From Fibrobacter sp. (lineage in GTDB: Bacteria; Fibrobacterota; Fibrobacteria; Fibrobacterales; Fibrobacteraceae), in assembly GCA_024398815.1 (NCBI GenBank), contig JAKSIL010000013.1, forward strand, positions 25,145-89,144: a stretch of 64,000 nucleotides of DNA, written 5' to 3'. The notes under the pieces are model-generated. The model was not told where the DNA came from. It worked only from the letters and a program-made list of their open reading frames with translations, and made no database searches. This document shows, piece by piece, positions 8,678-17,743 of this stretch; position 1 is the stretch's first letter; each line of letters begins with the position of its first letter. Made by a program: the position numbers and the translations under genes.

Positions 8678-9543
8678 TGCGCATTCTTATAACGGGTGGT
8701 GCCGGCGTCGTAGGGAAGGCGCTGTGTCGGGAACTTTTGACGCGCGGTGTGTGTGTGCGTGTCTTGAGTTTACCGGGCGATACTCTGGCAAAATCGCTTC
8801 CTCCGCAAGTGGAACTCTTTGAGGGCGATGTCTCGGACTACATGTCGATGCGGCCTGCGTTCGATGGCGTGGACTGCGTTTTTCATTTGGCGGCGGTGCT
8901 GTTGTCGAATGATGTCAGCTTGTTTGAAAAGGTAAATGTGGGCGGAACGCGGAATGTGGTTTCTGCCTGCCAGGATGCGGGTGTACGACGTATTTTGTAC
9001 GTGTCCAGCATTTCTGTGACGTATCCTGTGCTGACGCCCTATGGTAAAAGTAAGTTGGCGGGGGAATCCTTCGTGAAGGATTCTGGGCTCGATTGGACGA
9101 TCGTTCGCCCGAGTCTTGTGATTGGCGACGGTGGCGGCGCTGAATTCAACATGTTCGCCCGTTATGTGCTGCGTTTTCCGGTGTGTGTGCTGCCCGGCGG
9201 CGGAAAGTGCCTGAAGAGACCTGTGCGCAGTGTCGATTTGGTCAAGGGGATAGCCTGTGCCGGATTGTGTGATGATGCTTGTGGAAAGACCTATGCTTTG
9301 GCGGGCCCCGAGGTGATGACCATGGCAGAAATGGCCGCTCGTGTTGCAGCAAGTGCCGGAGTGCGCCGTCGGATCGTTTCTCTGCCGTGGAGCATTGCGA
9401 AACGACTTGCCGTATTGAAAAACTGGATTGGCGGTGAGAAGGTTTCGGCGGAGCAGGCCTTGGCGGGATTCCTTTACGATGCCGCTCCCGACATCTCGTT
9501 TGCGCAAAAAGACTTGGAATATTGCCCGGAACGCGCTTTGTAG
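8677..9543 (+). CDS. NAD-dependent epimerase/dehydratase (extended SDR family)
   Basis: 288 residues. The N-terminus is a Rossmann NAD(P)-binding motif (ILITGGAGVVGKAL; TGxxGxxG type), followed by the adenine-ring acidic loop (GDVSD), HLAA, and the SDR catalytic pair in PYGKSK (Tyr-x3-Lys) with an upstream SSIS serine. This fits an extended SDR acting on a nucleotide-sugar or 3-beta-hydroxysteroid-like substrate; the substrate cannot be read from sequence. The ATG overlaps the stop codon of the dnaA-like gene by 1 nt, which indicates translational coupling. Confidence 0.8.
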   Translation: MRILITGGAGVVGKALCRELLTRGVCVRVLSLPGDTLAKSLPPQVELFEGDVSDYMSMRPAFDGVDCVFHLAAVLLSNDVSLFEKVNVGGTRNVVSACQDAGVRRILYVSSISVTYPVLTPYGKSKLAGESFVKDSGLDWTIVRPSLVIGDGGGAEFNMFARYVLRFPVCVLPGGGKCLKRPVRSVDLVKGIACAGLCDDACGKTYALAGPEVMTMAEMAARVAASAGVRRRIVSLPWSIAKRLAVLKNWIGGEKVSAEQALAGFLYDAAPDISFAQKDLEYCPERAL

Positions 9544-9653
9544 TGTTTTTTATCGCGTTTTTCGAGTAAAAAAGGTCTTTTTTTGCCCTTTGTGAGTATT
9601 TTACGCCTTTTTGGTGTATATTTTTGAATAAAAGATGTAAAAAGAGGGTTTTT

Positions 9654-10811
9654 ATGAAAAATTTGTTTGTTAGTGCCGGCTTAGTGGCAATTTCTGCGAT
9701 GTTGTTCGCTTGCGGAGACAGTTCTTCTTCGGCTTCGACCGACCGTGAAGACGTTCCGGAATCCAGTTCCGTTGAAGAATCCAGTTCGTCGGTAGAAGAG
9801 TCTTCGTCGTCTGTCGACAAGAGCTTGCCGAAGGGCGCCCGTGTGGCCACCTTGGACGATTTGGGCAAGAACATGTATCTCGACGGCCTTTTCAAAACGA
9901 CGGTTTATATGGCTACCGGATCGAAGAACGGCGTGTTCTCCTTGTGGGTCCCCGATACGGTGTGGATTGGAATCCGTTCCGATTTCGATAACGGAACGCT
10001 TGTCATTTCGAAGAACAATGCGGTCTCAGTCTCTATCCCTGGCAAGGGAATCATTGATTCCATGAACGATCTCGTTGCCGATTCTACCGTGATGAAGTTC
10101 ATTGTGAATGCCGATGAGCAGTTGCAGTACTCCATCGATGGAAAGAAATATAACGATGTCATTGATACGACTGTCAAGACTACTAGCAATATTCTTTCCA
10201 GTGGCGATAGCCTGAGTGGCAAGATTCTCAGTTGCGAAGAGAACGATTCCCTGTTTGTCTATACGTTCTACGATGGTCGCTATATTATGAATAAAGTTGT
10301 CGACAAGGATACGGTTTCGTGGTCGGCAGGCGTATTCGATATTCAGCGAAGCAAACTTTTGATGATCCCTGTGTTCATGACGGGCGCTGTACCTGCCATG
10401 CGCACGGCCTCGGTCTCCAAGGATTACACTCTCGGCTTCACTACGGGCGTGGAATCGGAATGCGATGTCGAAAAGTTCAAGTTCAAGAATTTGAATGCCG
10501 AGGACTTCGCTACGGAATGGGACGCTTCCGTTGATAAACTGGATTGGGAAATGATTCTCGATGAAGATGGAACGTTTGAGCTCATTGCTAACAAGGGCCT
10601 TGATAACATTGAATACAAGAAGGGCGTTTGGGATGTTTACGGTGACCAACTCTTGATGCTGAATACCGGCTGCAAGCAGTCCGGCAAGTGCGAACTTGCC
10701 ATCAAGGGCCCCGTTTCCGATTTCGACGCCAAGTCCGGTTTTGTGTACGAGAACAACAGCGAGGATTCTCCGGCAGTTCCCACTGAATGGCAACTTCCGC
10801 AATACGAATAG
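9654..10811 (+). CDS. Lipoprotein with Ser-rich linker, function unknown
   Basis: 385 residues from the ATG at 9654, preceded by AGAGGG. The lipoprotein signal ends in AMLFACGD (Cys20). Next comes a low-complexity linker with repeated ESSSSVEESSSS-like blocks (about 24-60), a hallmark of Fibrobacter surface lipoproteins. The C-terminal part shows two beta-rich, lipocalin-like units, each with a variant of W-x-G-V-(F/W)-D-(I/V) (SWSAGVFDIQ, YKKGVWDVYGDQLL). No enzymatic motif was recognised. A probable -10 box TATATT sits at 9617-9622. Confidence 0.65.
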   Translation: MKNLFVSAGLVAISAMLFACGDSSSSASTDREDVPESSSVEESSSSVEESSSSVDKSLPKGARVATLDDLGKNMYLDGLFKTTVYMATGSKNGVFSLWVPDTVWIGIRSDFDNGTLVISKNNAVSVSIPGKGIIDSMNDLVADSTVMKFIVNADEQLQYSIDGKKYNDVIDTTVKTTSNILSSGDSLSGKILSCEENDSLFVYTFYDGRYIMNKVVDKDTVSWSAGVFDIQRSKLLMIPVFMTGAVPAMRTASVSKDYTLGFTTGVESECDVEKFKFKNLNAEDFATEWDASVDKLDWEMILDEDGTFELIANKGLDNIEYKKGVWDVYGDQLLMLNTGCKQSGKCELAIKGPVSDFDAKSGFVYENNSEDSPAVPTEWQLPQYE

Positions 10812-10877
10812 TATTTCGTAGCATTGAAAATTTTTATAGCATTTTCGGCGTCTGCTGGAAATGCTATATTTTTTGTT

Positions 10878-12437
10878 ATGAAAGTCTATATTGCCCAGAT
10901 GAACGTGTTGCCCGGTAATCCGGACGAAAATTTCAAGAACATGAAAGCCGTGGTGGCCCGAGCCAAGAAGGCCAAAGCCGACATGGTGGTTTTTCCGAAG
11001 GATGCCATTTCGGGGGATCCGTACAAATTGGGGTCCAAGCAGAACGAAAGCGAGTTCCAGTCCAAGTGCATGGCCGCCGAGAATGGCCTTGAGAAACTTT
11101 CCAAGGGCATCGAGATATTGAGGGGCTCGAGCGAAGCCTTTGACGATTGCATGTACAGCCATTACGTAGATGGTAACATGGATGGCTGGGAGCACGATTT
11201 CGAAGTCTATTCCGGAACGCAGGACTTTACGACGAGTAAAGATGCCGAAGTCGAAGAAATTTGCAAAAGGTTCGTTTCTTACGAGAAGAAGCCTGTCTTG
11301 TACGTTGCTGGCGTCGGGACCGAAAATTCGGGCAAGAATATTTATGCGATGGATGGCTGCAGCCGCGTGTTTGACAAGGCGGGGAAGGTTGCCTTCAGGA
11401 TGCCTCAGTTCAAGGCTTGCGAAGCGATGGTTGAAATTGCGAATGGCAAGGTGAAGGCTCTTTGGTGCGATTACGCCAAGGCTCCCAAGTCCGCAAAGCC
11501 GGATGCCCCGATTGCCCAGATTCACGATGCGCTTGTGTACATGATTCGAGCGAACTTGGAAAAGTTCCATATCGGCCGTATGGTCATTGGCGCAAGCGGC
11601 GGTATCGACAGCGCCGTTTCTGCTGTCCTTTATGCCGAAGCCATCGGTGCTAAGAATGTCTACTTGATAAACATGCCGACTCGCTTCAATTCCGATACTA
11701 CGAAAAATGCGGCTCGCGATTTGGCGAAGAATCTTGGTTGCCCTTACATGGTTGCCCCGATTTCCGAAATGCTCAATGCCGTTTGCGATAGTCTTGCCAA
11801 GTGCGACTTTGTCCGCAGCGATAAAAAGATTGTCGTGGAAGGCATCAATTACGAAAACTTGCAGGCACGCACGCGTTCCGCGTCCGTGCTTGCCACAATC
11901 GCTTCAGTGCTTGGCGCAGGCATCACCTGCAATGGCAACAAGAGCGAAGCGACGACCGGCTACTGCACGCTTTACGGTGATACCTGCGGCGTGATGTGCG
12001 CCCTGGGAGACCTCTGGAAAACTCAGGTGTACGAACTGGCCCGCTACATTAATCGCAAAAAGGTTGTGATTCCGAAGGCTTCCATCGACATTCCTGCAAG
12101 TGCGGAATTGAGCGATGCGATGAAGGTGGACGAAGGCAAAGGCGACCCGATCAAGTATCCGTATCACGACAAGTTGTTTGCTTACTGGGTCGATCAGAAC
12201 CACGGCCTTGCCGATTCCGAAGAACTCTTGGAAAAAGGAACGCTTTGCGAAACCATTGGCGCCGATTCCAAGTACTTCAAGAAACTGTTCAAGACTAAGG
12301 CCGAAGCGCTTGACGACATGCGCCTGTGGCATCGCCGATTCCGTGGAATCGCACTTGCCAAGCGTATTCAGTTCCCGCCGATTCTTTGTGTGAGCGGAAG
12401 CGCTTTCGGTAGCGAATATAGCGAAAGCCAGGGCTGA
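10878..12437 (+). CDS. nadE: NAD+ synthetase with degenerate nitrilase/glutaminase domain
   Basis: 519 residues. The C-terminal half is a complete NAD synthetase (ATP pyrophosphatase) domain: SGGIDSAVS near residue 240, ENLQARTR, CNGNKSEATTGYCTLYGD, and GDLWKTQVYELARY. It amidates deamido-NAD to NAD. The N-terminal half is a shortened nitrilase-fold glutaminase (about 210 residues versus about 280 normally): the catalytic Glu of FPEL is replaced (FPKD, Lys41), the Lys before the conserved LP is lost (AFRMP), and the CED segment with the nucleophilic Cys is absent. It therefore probably uses free ammonia or a partner amidotransferase (inference). The start is the ATG 7 nt after a TATATT box at 10865-10870; an upstream in-frame TTG is unlikely. 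Confidence 0.85.
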   Translation: MKVYIAQMNVLPGNPDENFKNMKAVVARAKKAKADMVVFPKDAISGDPYKLGSKQNESEFQSKCMAAENGLEKLSKGIEILRGSSEAFDDCMYSHYVDGNMDGWEHDFEVYSGTQDFTTSKDAEVEEICKRFVSYEKKPVLYVAGVGTENSGKNIYAMDGCSRVFDKAGKVAFRMPQFKACEAMVEIANGKVKALWCDYAKAPKSAKPDAPIAQIHDALVYMIRANLEKFHIGRMVIGASGGIDSAVSAVLYAEAIGAKNVYLINMPTRFNSDTTKNAARDLAKNLGCPYMVAPISEMLNAVCDSLAKCDFVRSDKKIVVEGINYENLQARTRSASVLATIASVLGAGITCNGNKSEATTGYCTLYGDTCGVMCALGDLWKTQVYELARYINRKKVVIPKASIDIPASAELSDAMKVDEGKGDPIKYPYHDKLFAYWVDQNHGLADSEELLEKGTLCETIGADSKYFKKLFKTKAEALDDMRLWHRRFRGIALAKRIQFPPILCVSGSAFGSEYSESQG

Positions 12438-12464
12438 TTTCGCGGCGAATTTCCGCGATACGAT

Positions 12465-13565
12465 TTACTTGTCGATGACGGCGGAGGCGACGACGCCGTC
12501 TTCTGCGTAAAGCACCAGAATCTGTCCGGGTGTCGAGGCGAATTGCGGTTCTTCGAAATCCACGGTGATGTCGTTTTCGCCAAGGCTTGCGATATGCGCT
12601 ACGGCGCCCTTGTGGCCCAGCCGGATTTGCGCCGAAAGGTTCCCTTTCAAGAGCTCGGAATCGCGATGGACCATCAAGTTTAAACCGGTGGCGTGGACCT
12701 GGTTGCACTGCAGAATCCGGCGGGGCCCAAGAACAACACGGTTGTTCTTGGCGTCGATACTCACGACGAACAAGGGCTCCGGCTGTCCGCCGATGTTGAG
12801 TCCTTTACGCTGTCCGATGGTGTAGTACACAATTCCGCGGTGCTTTCCGAGAACCTTGCCATCGATGTCCACGAAGTCGCCGGGAACGTTGTCGCTTTCG
12901 TCGAAGAGCACGGAGTAGTCTCCGCATTCCAGAAAGTCCTGGCTCTCTTTTTTATTGGCGTAGTCGTCCCATCCCAGTTGCCTTGCCATCTCCTTGACAT
13001 TTTCTTTCAAGAGACCGCCTAGCGGGAACATGACCGTCGAAAGTTTGTCCATGCTCAAGCGCGAAAGAAAATAGGACTGGTCCTTTGTTGAATCGGCGGG
13101 GCGGTAAAGGAACGGCTTGTCTGCGCTCTTGAAGTCAAGTTTCGCGTAATGTCCGGTGGCGAAGTAGTCGAACTCCACGCCCATCTTGCGGGCGGCTTCG
13201 AGCATCGCTCCGAATTTTATGGTCTGGTTGCAACGGACGCATGGATTCGGCGTACGTCCGGCACGGTATTCGCTGCGAAAGTAATCCAGGACGTTGTGGC
13301 TGTATTCCGCTGAAACCGGGACCGTATAGTGGGGAATGCCCATGCGGTCCGCGATGCTTTTGGCGGCGGCGATGCTTTCGCCTTCGTTGGGGCCAAAGCA
13401 GCCTGAACGGCCTTCAATTTTCGGCAGGTTCGGGAGGGAATTGTCCCACATCGACATGGTGATGCCCACCACGTCGTACCCTTGCTGTTTCAAGGACCAT
13501 GCGGCGAGGGCGGAATCAACGCCGCCAGAAAGGCCTACTGCCACTGTTTTTTTGCAAGAATCCAT
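12465..13565 (-). CDS. mnmA: tRNA 2-thiouridine(34) synthase MnmA
   Basis: 366 residues. MnmA thiolates U34 of tRNAs for Lys, Glu and Gln. It has the PP-loop SGGVDSALA near the N-terminus, TPNPCVRCNQTIKF (paired cysteines in the D/C-x-x-C position), ATGHYAKL, KDQSYFL, TIGQRKGLNIG and the C-terminal PQFASTPGQ. The second catalytic region reads ESQDFLECGDY rather than the E. coli-like GICFIG, which places this with the ESQDF clade of MnmA. The ATG at 13565 is preferred: a TATATT box lies 6 nt upstream (13572-13577). An in-frame codon at 13586 could extend it by 7 residues. Convergent with nadE. Confidence 0.92.
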   Translation of the reverse strand: MDSCKKTVAVGLSGGVDSALAAWSLKQQGYDVVGITMSMWDNSLPNLPKIEGRSGCFGPNEGESIAAAKSIADRMGIPHYTVPVSAEYSHNVLDYFRSEYRAGRTPNPCVRCNQTIKFGAMLEAARKMGVEFDYFATGHYAKLDFKSADKPFLYRPADSTKDQSYFLSRLSMDKLSTVMFPLGGLLKENVKEMARQLGWDDYANKKESQDFLECGDYSVLFDESDNVPGDFVDIDGKVLGKHRGIVYYTIGQRKGLNIGGQPEPLFVVSIDAKNNRVVLGPRRILQCNQVHATGLNLMVHRDSELLKGNLSAQIRLGHKGAVAHIASLGENDITVDFEEPQFASTPGQILVLYAEDGVVASAVIDK

Positions 13566-13626
13566 GTCCACAATATAGAAAAACACCTTGGAATGCTTTA
13601 AAGATGGTCACGATGGACTTAAGAAA

Positions 13627-13640
13627 TATATTTTAAGGAT
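13627..13640 (+). promoter_or_regulatory. Putative -10 box abutting moxR start
   Basis: TATATT at 13627-13632 lies 8 nt before the ATG at 13641. A transcript starting at the usual distance from this box would have almost no 5' leader. AAGGA at 13635-13639 is too close to the start to act as a Shine-Dalgarno sequence. No clear -35 box is visible 17 nt upstream. Confidence 0.5.
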
Positions 13641-14549
13641 ATGATTAAAGAACTTATTGAAGCCCTGAATGGCGTGCTGTTGGGCAAGCGCGAATCCGTA
13701 GAAATGCTGGCTATGGCTCTTTTAGCCGATGGGCATGTGCTGATTGAAGATGTCCCGGGAACAGGAAAGACGACTCTTGCGAAGGCACTCGCCGCTGCCA
13801 TCGGTGCAGACTTTGCTCGAATCCAGTTTACTCCCGATTTGCTCCCGGCTGACGTCACGGGCGGAGCCGTTTTCAAGGCGAATACGGGCGATTTTGAAAT
13901 TCGCAAAGGTCCCGTGTTTACGCAAGTGCTTTTGGCCGACGAAATAAATCGCGCTTCACCACGTACACAGAGCGCCTTGCTCGAGGCTATGGAAGAACGC
14001 CAGGTGAGTCTTGAAGGTGAACGACACGCGCTTCCAGAACTGTTCATGGTGCTGGCTACTGAAAACCCTGTGGAATTCCATGGCGTATTTCCGCTCCCCG
14101 AAGCGCAAATGGACCGCTTCATGATTCGCTTGTCGCTCGGATACCCTTCGGAGCGGACGGAACTCGATATTTTACGCAGCCATCGCGAAGGCCGTCCTTT
14201 GGATTCGCTGCATGCCGTGACAACTCCGAATGAAATTCTGGAACTTCGCAACAGCATCCGCAAAATTCATGTGGACGAAGCCTTGGATCGCTATGTGGTT
14301 TCACTTGTTCAAAAAACTCGAACAGACCCGTCTGTGCGCTTGGCCGCAAGCCCCCGTGCAGGAATCAACCTCGTGAAAATGGCTCAAGCGAGTGCTTTTG
14401 TCGCTGGGCGTGATTTCGTGAATCCCGACGACATTCAAAAGGTATTTTACCCTGTCATGGAACATCGTGTTTTCGCAAAAGATAACGGCCCCGGGGTTTC
14501 ACGACAGATTCTAGAAAACGTTTTGAAACAGGTCAAGATTCCCAAGTAG
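13641..14549 (+). CDS. MoxR-family AAA+ ATPase
   Basis: 302 residues, a typical MoxR length. Walker A is in EDVPGTGKTTLAKAL (about 38-50), followed by the MoxR motif FTPDLLPADVTGG, Walker B as LLADEINRA with SPRTQSALLEAMEERQV, and the sensor-1 stretch ATENPVEFHGVFPLPEAQ. MoxR proteins are chaperone-like ATPases that work with DUF58 and von Willebrand-type proteins. Here the next two genes code for a DUF58 protein and a transmembrane transglutaminase, the commonest partner set. 14 nt separate it from the DUF58 gene. Confidence 0.9.
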   Translation: MIKELIEALNGVLLGKRESVEMLAMALLADGHVLIEDVPGTGKTTLAKALAAAIGADFARIQFTPDLLPADVTGGAVFKANTGDFEIRKGPVFTQVLLADEINRASPRTQSALLEAMEERQVSLEGERHALPELFMVLATENPVEFHGVFPLPEAQMDRFMIRLSLGYPSERTELDILRSHREGRPLDSLHAVTTPNEILELRNSIRKIHVDEALDRYVVSLVQKTRTDPSVRLAASPRAGINLVKMAQASAFVAGRDFVNPDDIQKVFYPVMEHRVFAKDNGPGVSRQILENVLKQVKIPK

Positions 14550-14563
14550 TCTGTCGCTTTTCT

Positions 14564-15766
14564 ATGTCGTTTGATTTTGCCAAGTGGTTCTGGTCGTCAA
14601 TCCCGCGGTCGCCAAGACGTGCCGGGCTTTTGATGCGATTGTACTTTCTTTGGCAGGAGAACTTTACGGCGGCGGGCCACGCGGCAGCAGCTTTGATGCT
14701 TCTTGCCGTATTTGTCGGCACGGTTCCTGGTTTTTGGGCGGCTTGGATTTTTTGCGCCGTTGATTTTCTCTTTTTCTTGACGCTTGTTCCGAGTCTTTTT
14801 TTGACGGTCACCCGGAATAAGTTTGAAACGGAACGGCTTTCGATTAGGCCTGTCACCGAAGGTTGCGAAACGTTTGCGACAGCGTATATATGCCCCGAAA
14901 AGAAAGTTGATTCCGTGGCGCTAGGCTGTTTTCGTGCGGATTCAAGCGTCCGTATGCTGGAGCTGGATTTCGTGGAGGCGCCCGCGCACGAAGAGACTCT
15001 TTTGAAGTGCCGGCTTGTTCCGATGCGTCGGGGCGCCTTTAAAATCCCAAAAGTGGCCGTAGTGATTCCCGAAATCAAGGGCATGCTTCGGCACACGAAA
15101 AAGGCTGGCGATTTGGAACTGCTTGTGTATCCGCGCGTGACTAAAATTCTTTCGATGAATTTTTTGACCATGGGAGCGAGCGGTTCCGCTTTTGCTCCTT
15201 TGCTGATGCCGAATCTTTCGCGTGGAATGAATTTCGTTGGAATCCGTGAATACCGTGAAGGCGATTCCCTGAGGGACTTGCACCACAAGGCGTTTGCCCG
15301 CTACGGCAAACCGTTTACGAAGGAATACGAGGGCGAACGCGGCAGCGGATGCGTTTTGGTTTTGGATGTTACTGCGCGGAACCTGCTTGAAAAATCGATG
15401 CAGGAGCATCTTGTGCGTTTAGCGGCGGGCGTTGGCGCGTGGTTTATGGAACGCGAAATCCTAGGGCGCTTTTTCATTGGCGACGAGGAAATCCCCTTGC
15501 GCGGCCTGCAGAGTATGGATTCATTCCTCGAGGCCTTGGCCCGAATTCCTGCCGCAAAAATCGGACGAGGAAAAAAATGGCATGCGTGGTCTCCTGCGGC
15601 GCGCCCCATGGGGCCTGTATTGCGACTTGGACTTTTTGCCGCGAAGGATTCTCTTGTTCATAAGCAGATTGTGGTCGTCAGAAACGGTTTGGAAACGACA
15701 AAAGATGGTGATGACACTTTGTATGTGGACTTGATGCGTTGCGGCAAGGCGGAGGTCTCCCTATGA
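14564..15766 (+). CDS. DUF58 domain membrane protein
   Basis: 400 residues. Two hydrophobic segments occur near residues 40-75. The DUF58 signature appears around 220-245 as GIREYREGDSLRDLHHKA followed by the vWA-like core with VLVLDVT. DUF58 proteins are membrane partners of MoxR ATPases, of unknown biochemical activity. The gene sits between moxR and the transglutaminase gene and overlaps the latter by 4 nt (ATGA). Confidence 0.85.
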   Translation: MSFDFAKWFWSSIPRSPRRAGLLMRLYFLWQENFTAAGHAAAALMLLAVFVGTVPGFWAAWIFCAVDFLFFLTLVPSLFLTVTRNKFETERLSIRPVTEGCETFATAYICPEKKVDSVALGCFRADSSVRMLELDFVEAPAHEETLLKCRLVPMRRGAFKIPKVAVVIPEIKGMLRHTKKAGDLELLVYPRVTKILSMNFLTMGASGSAFAPLLMPNLSRGMNFVGIREYREGDSLRDLHHKAFARYGKPFTKEYEGERGSGCVLVLDVTARNLLEKSMQEHLVRLAAGVGAWFMEREILGRFFIGDEEIPLRGLQSMDSFLEALARIPAAKIGRGKKWHAWSPAARPMGPVLRLGLFAAKDSLVHKQIVVVRNGLETTKDGDDTLYVDLMRCGKAEVSL

Positions 15767-17655
15767 CATTGAACTTCCGCGAAATCTTGAAAACGCTCTT
15801 CCTTTGCATAGCGTCGGTGAACCTGGGCATTTCCAGCGGAATTGTGCCGTTGGGTGTGCTGTTCGCATTGCTCTTTGTTCGCGAATATTTTCGCAAGCAG
15901 GAACATCGCCCGCGTTATAGGAAGCTGTTTGCCTACTCTATGATAGCTCCGTGTGCTGTCTGGTGGGTTCTTGTGCCGACGGTTGAATTCGGCGTGTCTC
16001 CTTATGTTGTATTTATTCCCGGATGGTATCTGCTGTATCTGGCGCTTTTGCAAAAGAGAAGCCTCGGGAATGGCGGCTACGAAGCTTTTGTTTGCTTTGA
16101 CGGATGTGCGGCATTGCTGCTTGGCTTGTATCATGCTCCCAAGGCTTGCGTGCTGGCTGGCCTTCTTGGAATTCTTTTTGCAGTGCATTCCTATTCAAGG
16201 CGGCGGACGGCGGCTTACAAGCAAATTTTATTCGTGCTTCTGTTTGCCGCTTTTTGCGCTTCGTCGCTTGCCGGCTGGAAATACTGGAAAACGAACAGGA
16301 CTTATGGCGGCTCGTGGGGAAGGGCTTATTACGAGCAAAATCACATGGCGGGTTTTGACCCTGTGGCTCCGTTGGGTTCCCTCTCGGGAAATTACGAGTC
16401 CCGTTACAACGATCAGGTGATTCTTCGCGTTTGGGATACTCTTTCGCATCCGTTTATCCGTGCCGCAGCCTATGAAAAATTCAGCGGAAACCTTTGGCGG
16501 CTTTCTATCGATTCCCCAAGAAAAATATATCCTTCGCGCTACCATGTGGACTACGCCGTTTTTGAAACGGTAGATTCTGCGACACTTGCGAATGGCGTAC
16601 GACGCGTGTGGGTGCAGTCGTTGCTCGACAATTTTGGTTTTGTCTTTGCTGCCCCCAATGCCGTGGGTGTTGCCGTGAAAAACCAGGATTCATTGGACTA
16701 TTATCGCAGTAATGTTTACGTTGCCGAAAAGAATGGACGCAAGGACTGGTATTATTTTGCAGGACCGCCTTCGTCCGAGGTTCTGGAAACGGAAGTGGAT
16801 TCCGTATTTTTGCAAGTGCCGCGTCAGTATGTCGCGTTTCTTGATTCCGTAAGCTTGCAAATGAATCTTCCTGCGGCGACCGACGAAAATTCCAAGATGG
16901 AAATGCTTAAAACTATAAGAGATTACTTTGTTCGAAATTTCAAGTATTCCTTGAATTTGCCGAAAGATTCCCGCGAAAAGGACAAGAGTGACGGATTGCG
17001 GCGTTTTTGGGAGATGAAGCAGGGCTTCTGCGAATACTATGCGACTTTGGCCACGTTGCTTGCCCGTTTCCATGGAATCGAAGCTCGCTATGTCAAGGGT
17101 TTCGCCTTCCCCGAAAAAGATTCCGGTCGCCCTTACCTTTTGTATAGACGCCACAATTGCCATGCCTGGGTCGAAGTTTTGATTGATGGTCATTGGATGA
17201 CTTTCGACGCGACTCCTCCGCGTATCGCTTTGAATGTTGAAACGCCTAGTTGGTGGCGAGTAAAGTGGGAAAGTCTCTCGGGCCGAATTCAGTATGCACT
17301 TCATGTGGTTCGCGATGGAGAGTGGCGTAAATCTGTTGACGATTTGCAAGTTTTTACGCAAAATGTTGTTGAAAGTTGGGGCTTTTATGCGGTGCTCTTT
17401 GTTGTTGCGGCAATCACCTTGTCGATAAAGATGCTGAAGGGCAGAAAACAAAAGAAGTTAAGACTTGTTTCGAAACATGCCGCAGTCTGGATAAAGAAAC
17501 TCAATGTTGCAGAGAAAAAATTACGCCACCTTGGCCATGTGCGCCATCCGGGCGAGACTGTCGGCGGTTTTGCTGCTCGGCTGCAGGATAACGCCCAATG
17601 CAAAGATTTGGTTCAAATCTTGCAGGAGTACGAAGACAACCGCTGGCGGGATTAG
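15763..17655 (+). CDS. Transmembrane transglutaminase-like protein (TgpA type)
   Basis: 630 residues. About six membrane segments fill the first ~180 residues, then an exported region with a transglutaminase core: the Cys423 motif GFCEYYATL, the His467 motif HAWVEV and the Asp482 motif FDATPP form the classical Cys-His-Asp triad. Another membrane segment lies near 545-565, followed by a cytoplasmic tail with HLGHVRHPGETVGGFAARL, like the DUF4129-type tail of TgpA. The ATG at 15763 has GGAGG 6 nt upstream and overlaps the DUF58 stop, so translation is coupled. An active peptidase or cross-linking role at the cell surface is inferred; the substrate is unknown. Confidence 0.85.
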   Translation: MTLNFREILKTLFLCIASVNLGISSGIVPLGVLFALLFVREYFRKQEHRPRYRKLFAYSMIAPCAVWWVLVPTVEFGVSPYVVFIPGWYLLYLALLQKRSLGNGGYEAFVCFDGCAALLLGLYHAPKACVLAGLLGILFAVHSYSRRRTAAYKQILFVLLFAAFCASSLAGWKYWKTNRTYGGSWGRAYYEQNHMAGFDPVAPLGSLSGNYESRYNDQVILRVWDTLSHPFIRAAAYEKFSGNLWRLSIDSPRKIYPSRYHVDYAVFETVDSATLANGVRRVWVQSLLDNFGFVFAAPNAVGVAVKNQDSLDYYRSNVYVAEKNGRKDWYYFAGPPSSEVLETEVDSVFLQVPRQYVAFLDSVSLQMNLPAATDENSKMEMLKTIRDYFVRNFKYSLNLPKDSREKDKSDGLRRFWEMKQGFCEYYATLATLLARFHGIEARYVKGFAFPEKDSGRPYLLYRRHNCHAWVEVLIDGHWMTFDATPPRIALNVETPSWWRVKWESLSGRIQYALHVVRDGEWRKSVDDLQVFTQNVVESWGFYAVLFVVAAITLSIKMLKGRKQKKLRLVSKHAAVWIKKLNVAEKKLRHLGHVRHPGETVGGFAARLQDNAQCKDLVQILQEYEDNRWRD

Positions 17656-17664
17656 TTTTATCCC

Positions 17665-17697
17665 TAAAAAATCGCCCTCGCGAAGTGCGAAGGCGAA
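17665..17697 (-). terminator. Rho-independent terminator of the small lipoprotein gene
   Basis: A 10-bp stem with one mismatch (17672-17681 with 17687-17696), 5-nt loop, followed on the minus strand by a run of six T (17671-17666). On the plus strand the tail is AAAATTT, so it also lies just after the transglutaminase gene but would terminate it less well. Confidence 0.7.
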
Positions 17698-17743
17698 AAT
17701 TTGCAATGCTCTGTTGAATTGCGGGCTGTTACCCGAATTCTAT

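Noticed and set aside
9751..9825. CRISPR-like short repeats
   Set aside because: These are in-frame codons for a Ser/Glu linker inside a lipoprotein gene, with no spacers.
10026..11570. A 514-codon minus-strand frame spanning the lipoprotein and nadE
   Set aside because: It runs through two real genes and their intergenic promoter on the opposite strand, with no protein motif.
12438..12464. Terminator between convergent nadE and mnmA
   Set aside because: A 6-bp inverted repeat is present but there is no T run on either strand.
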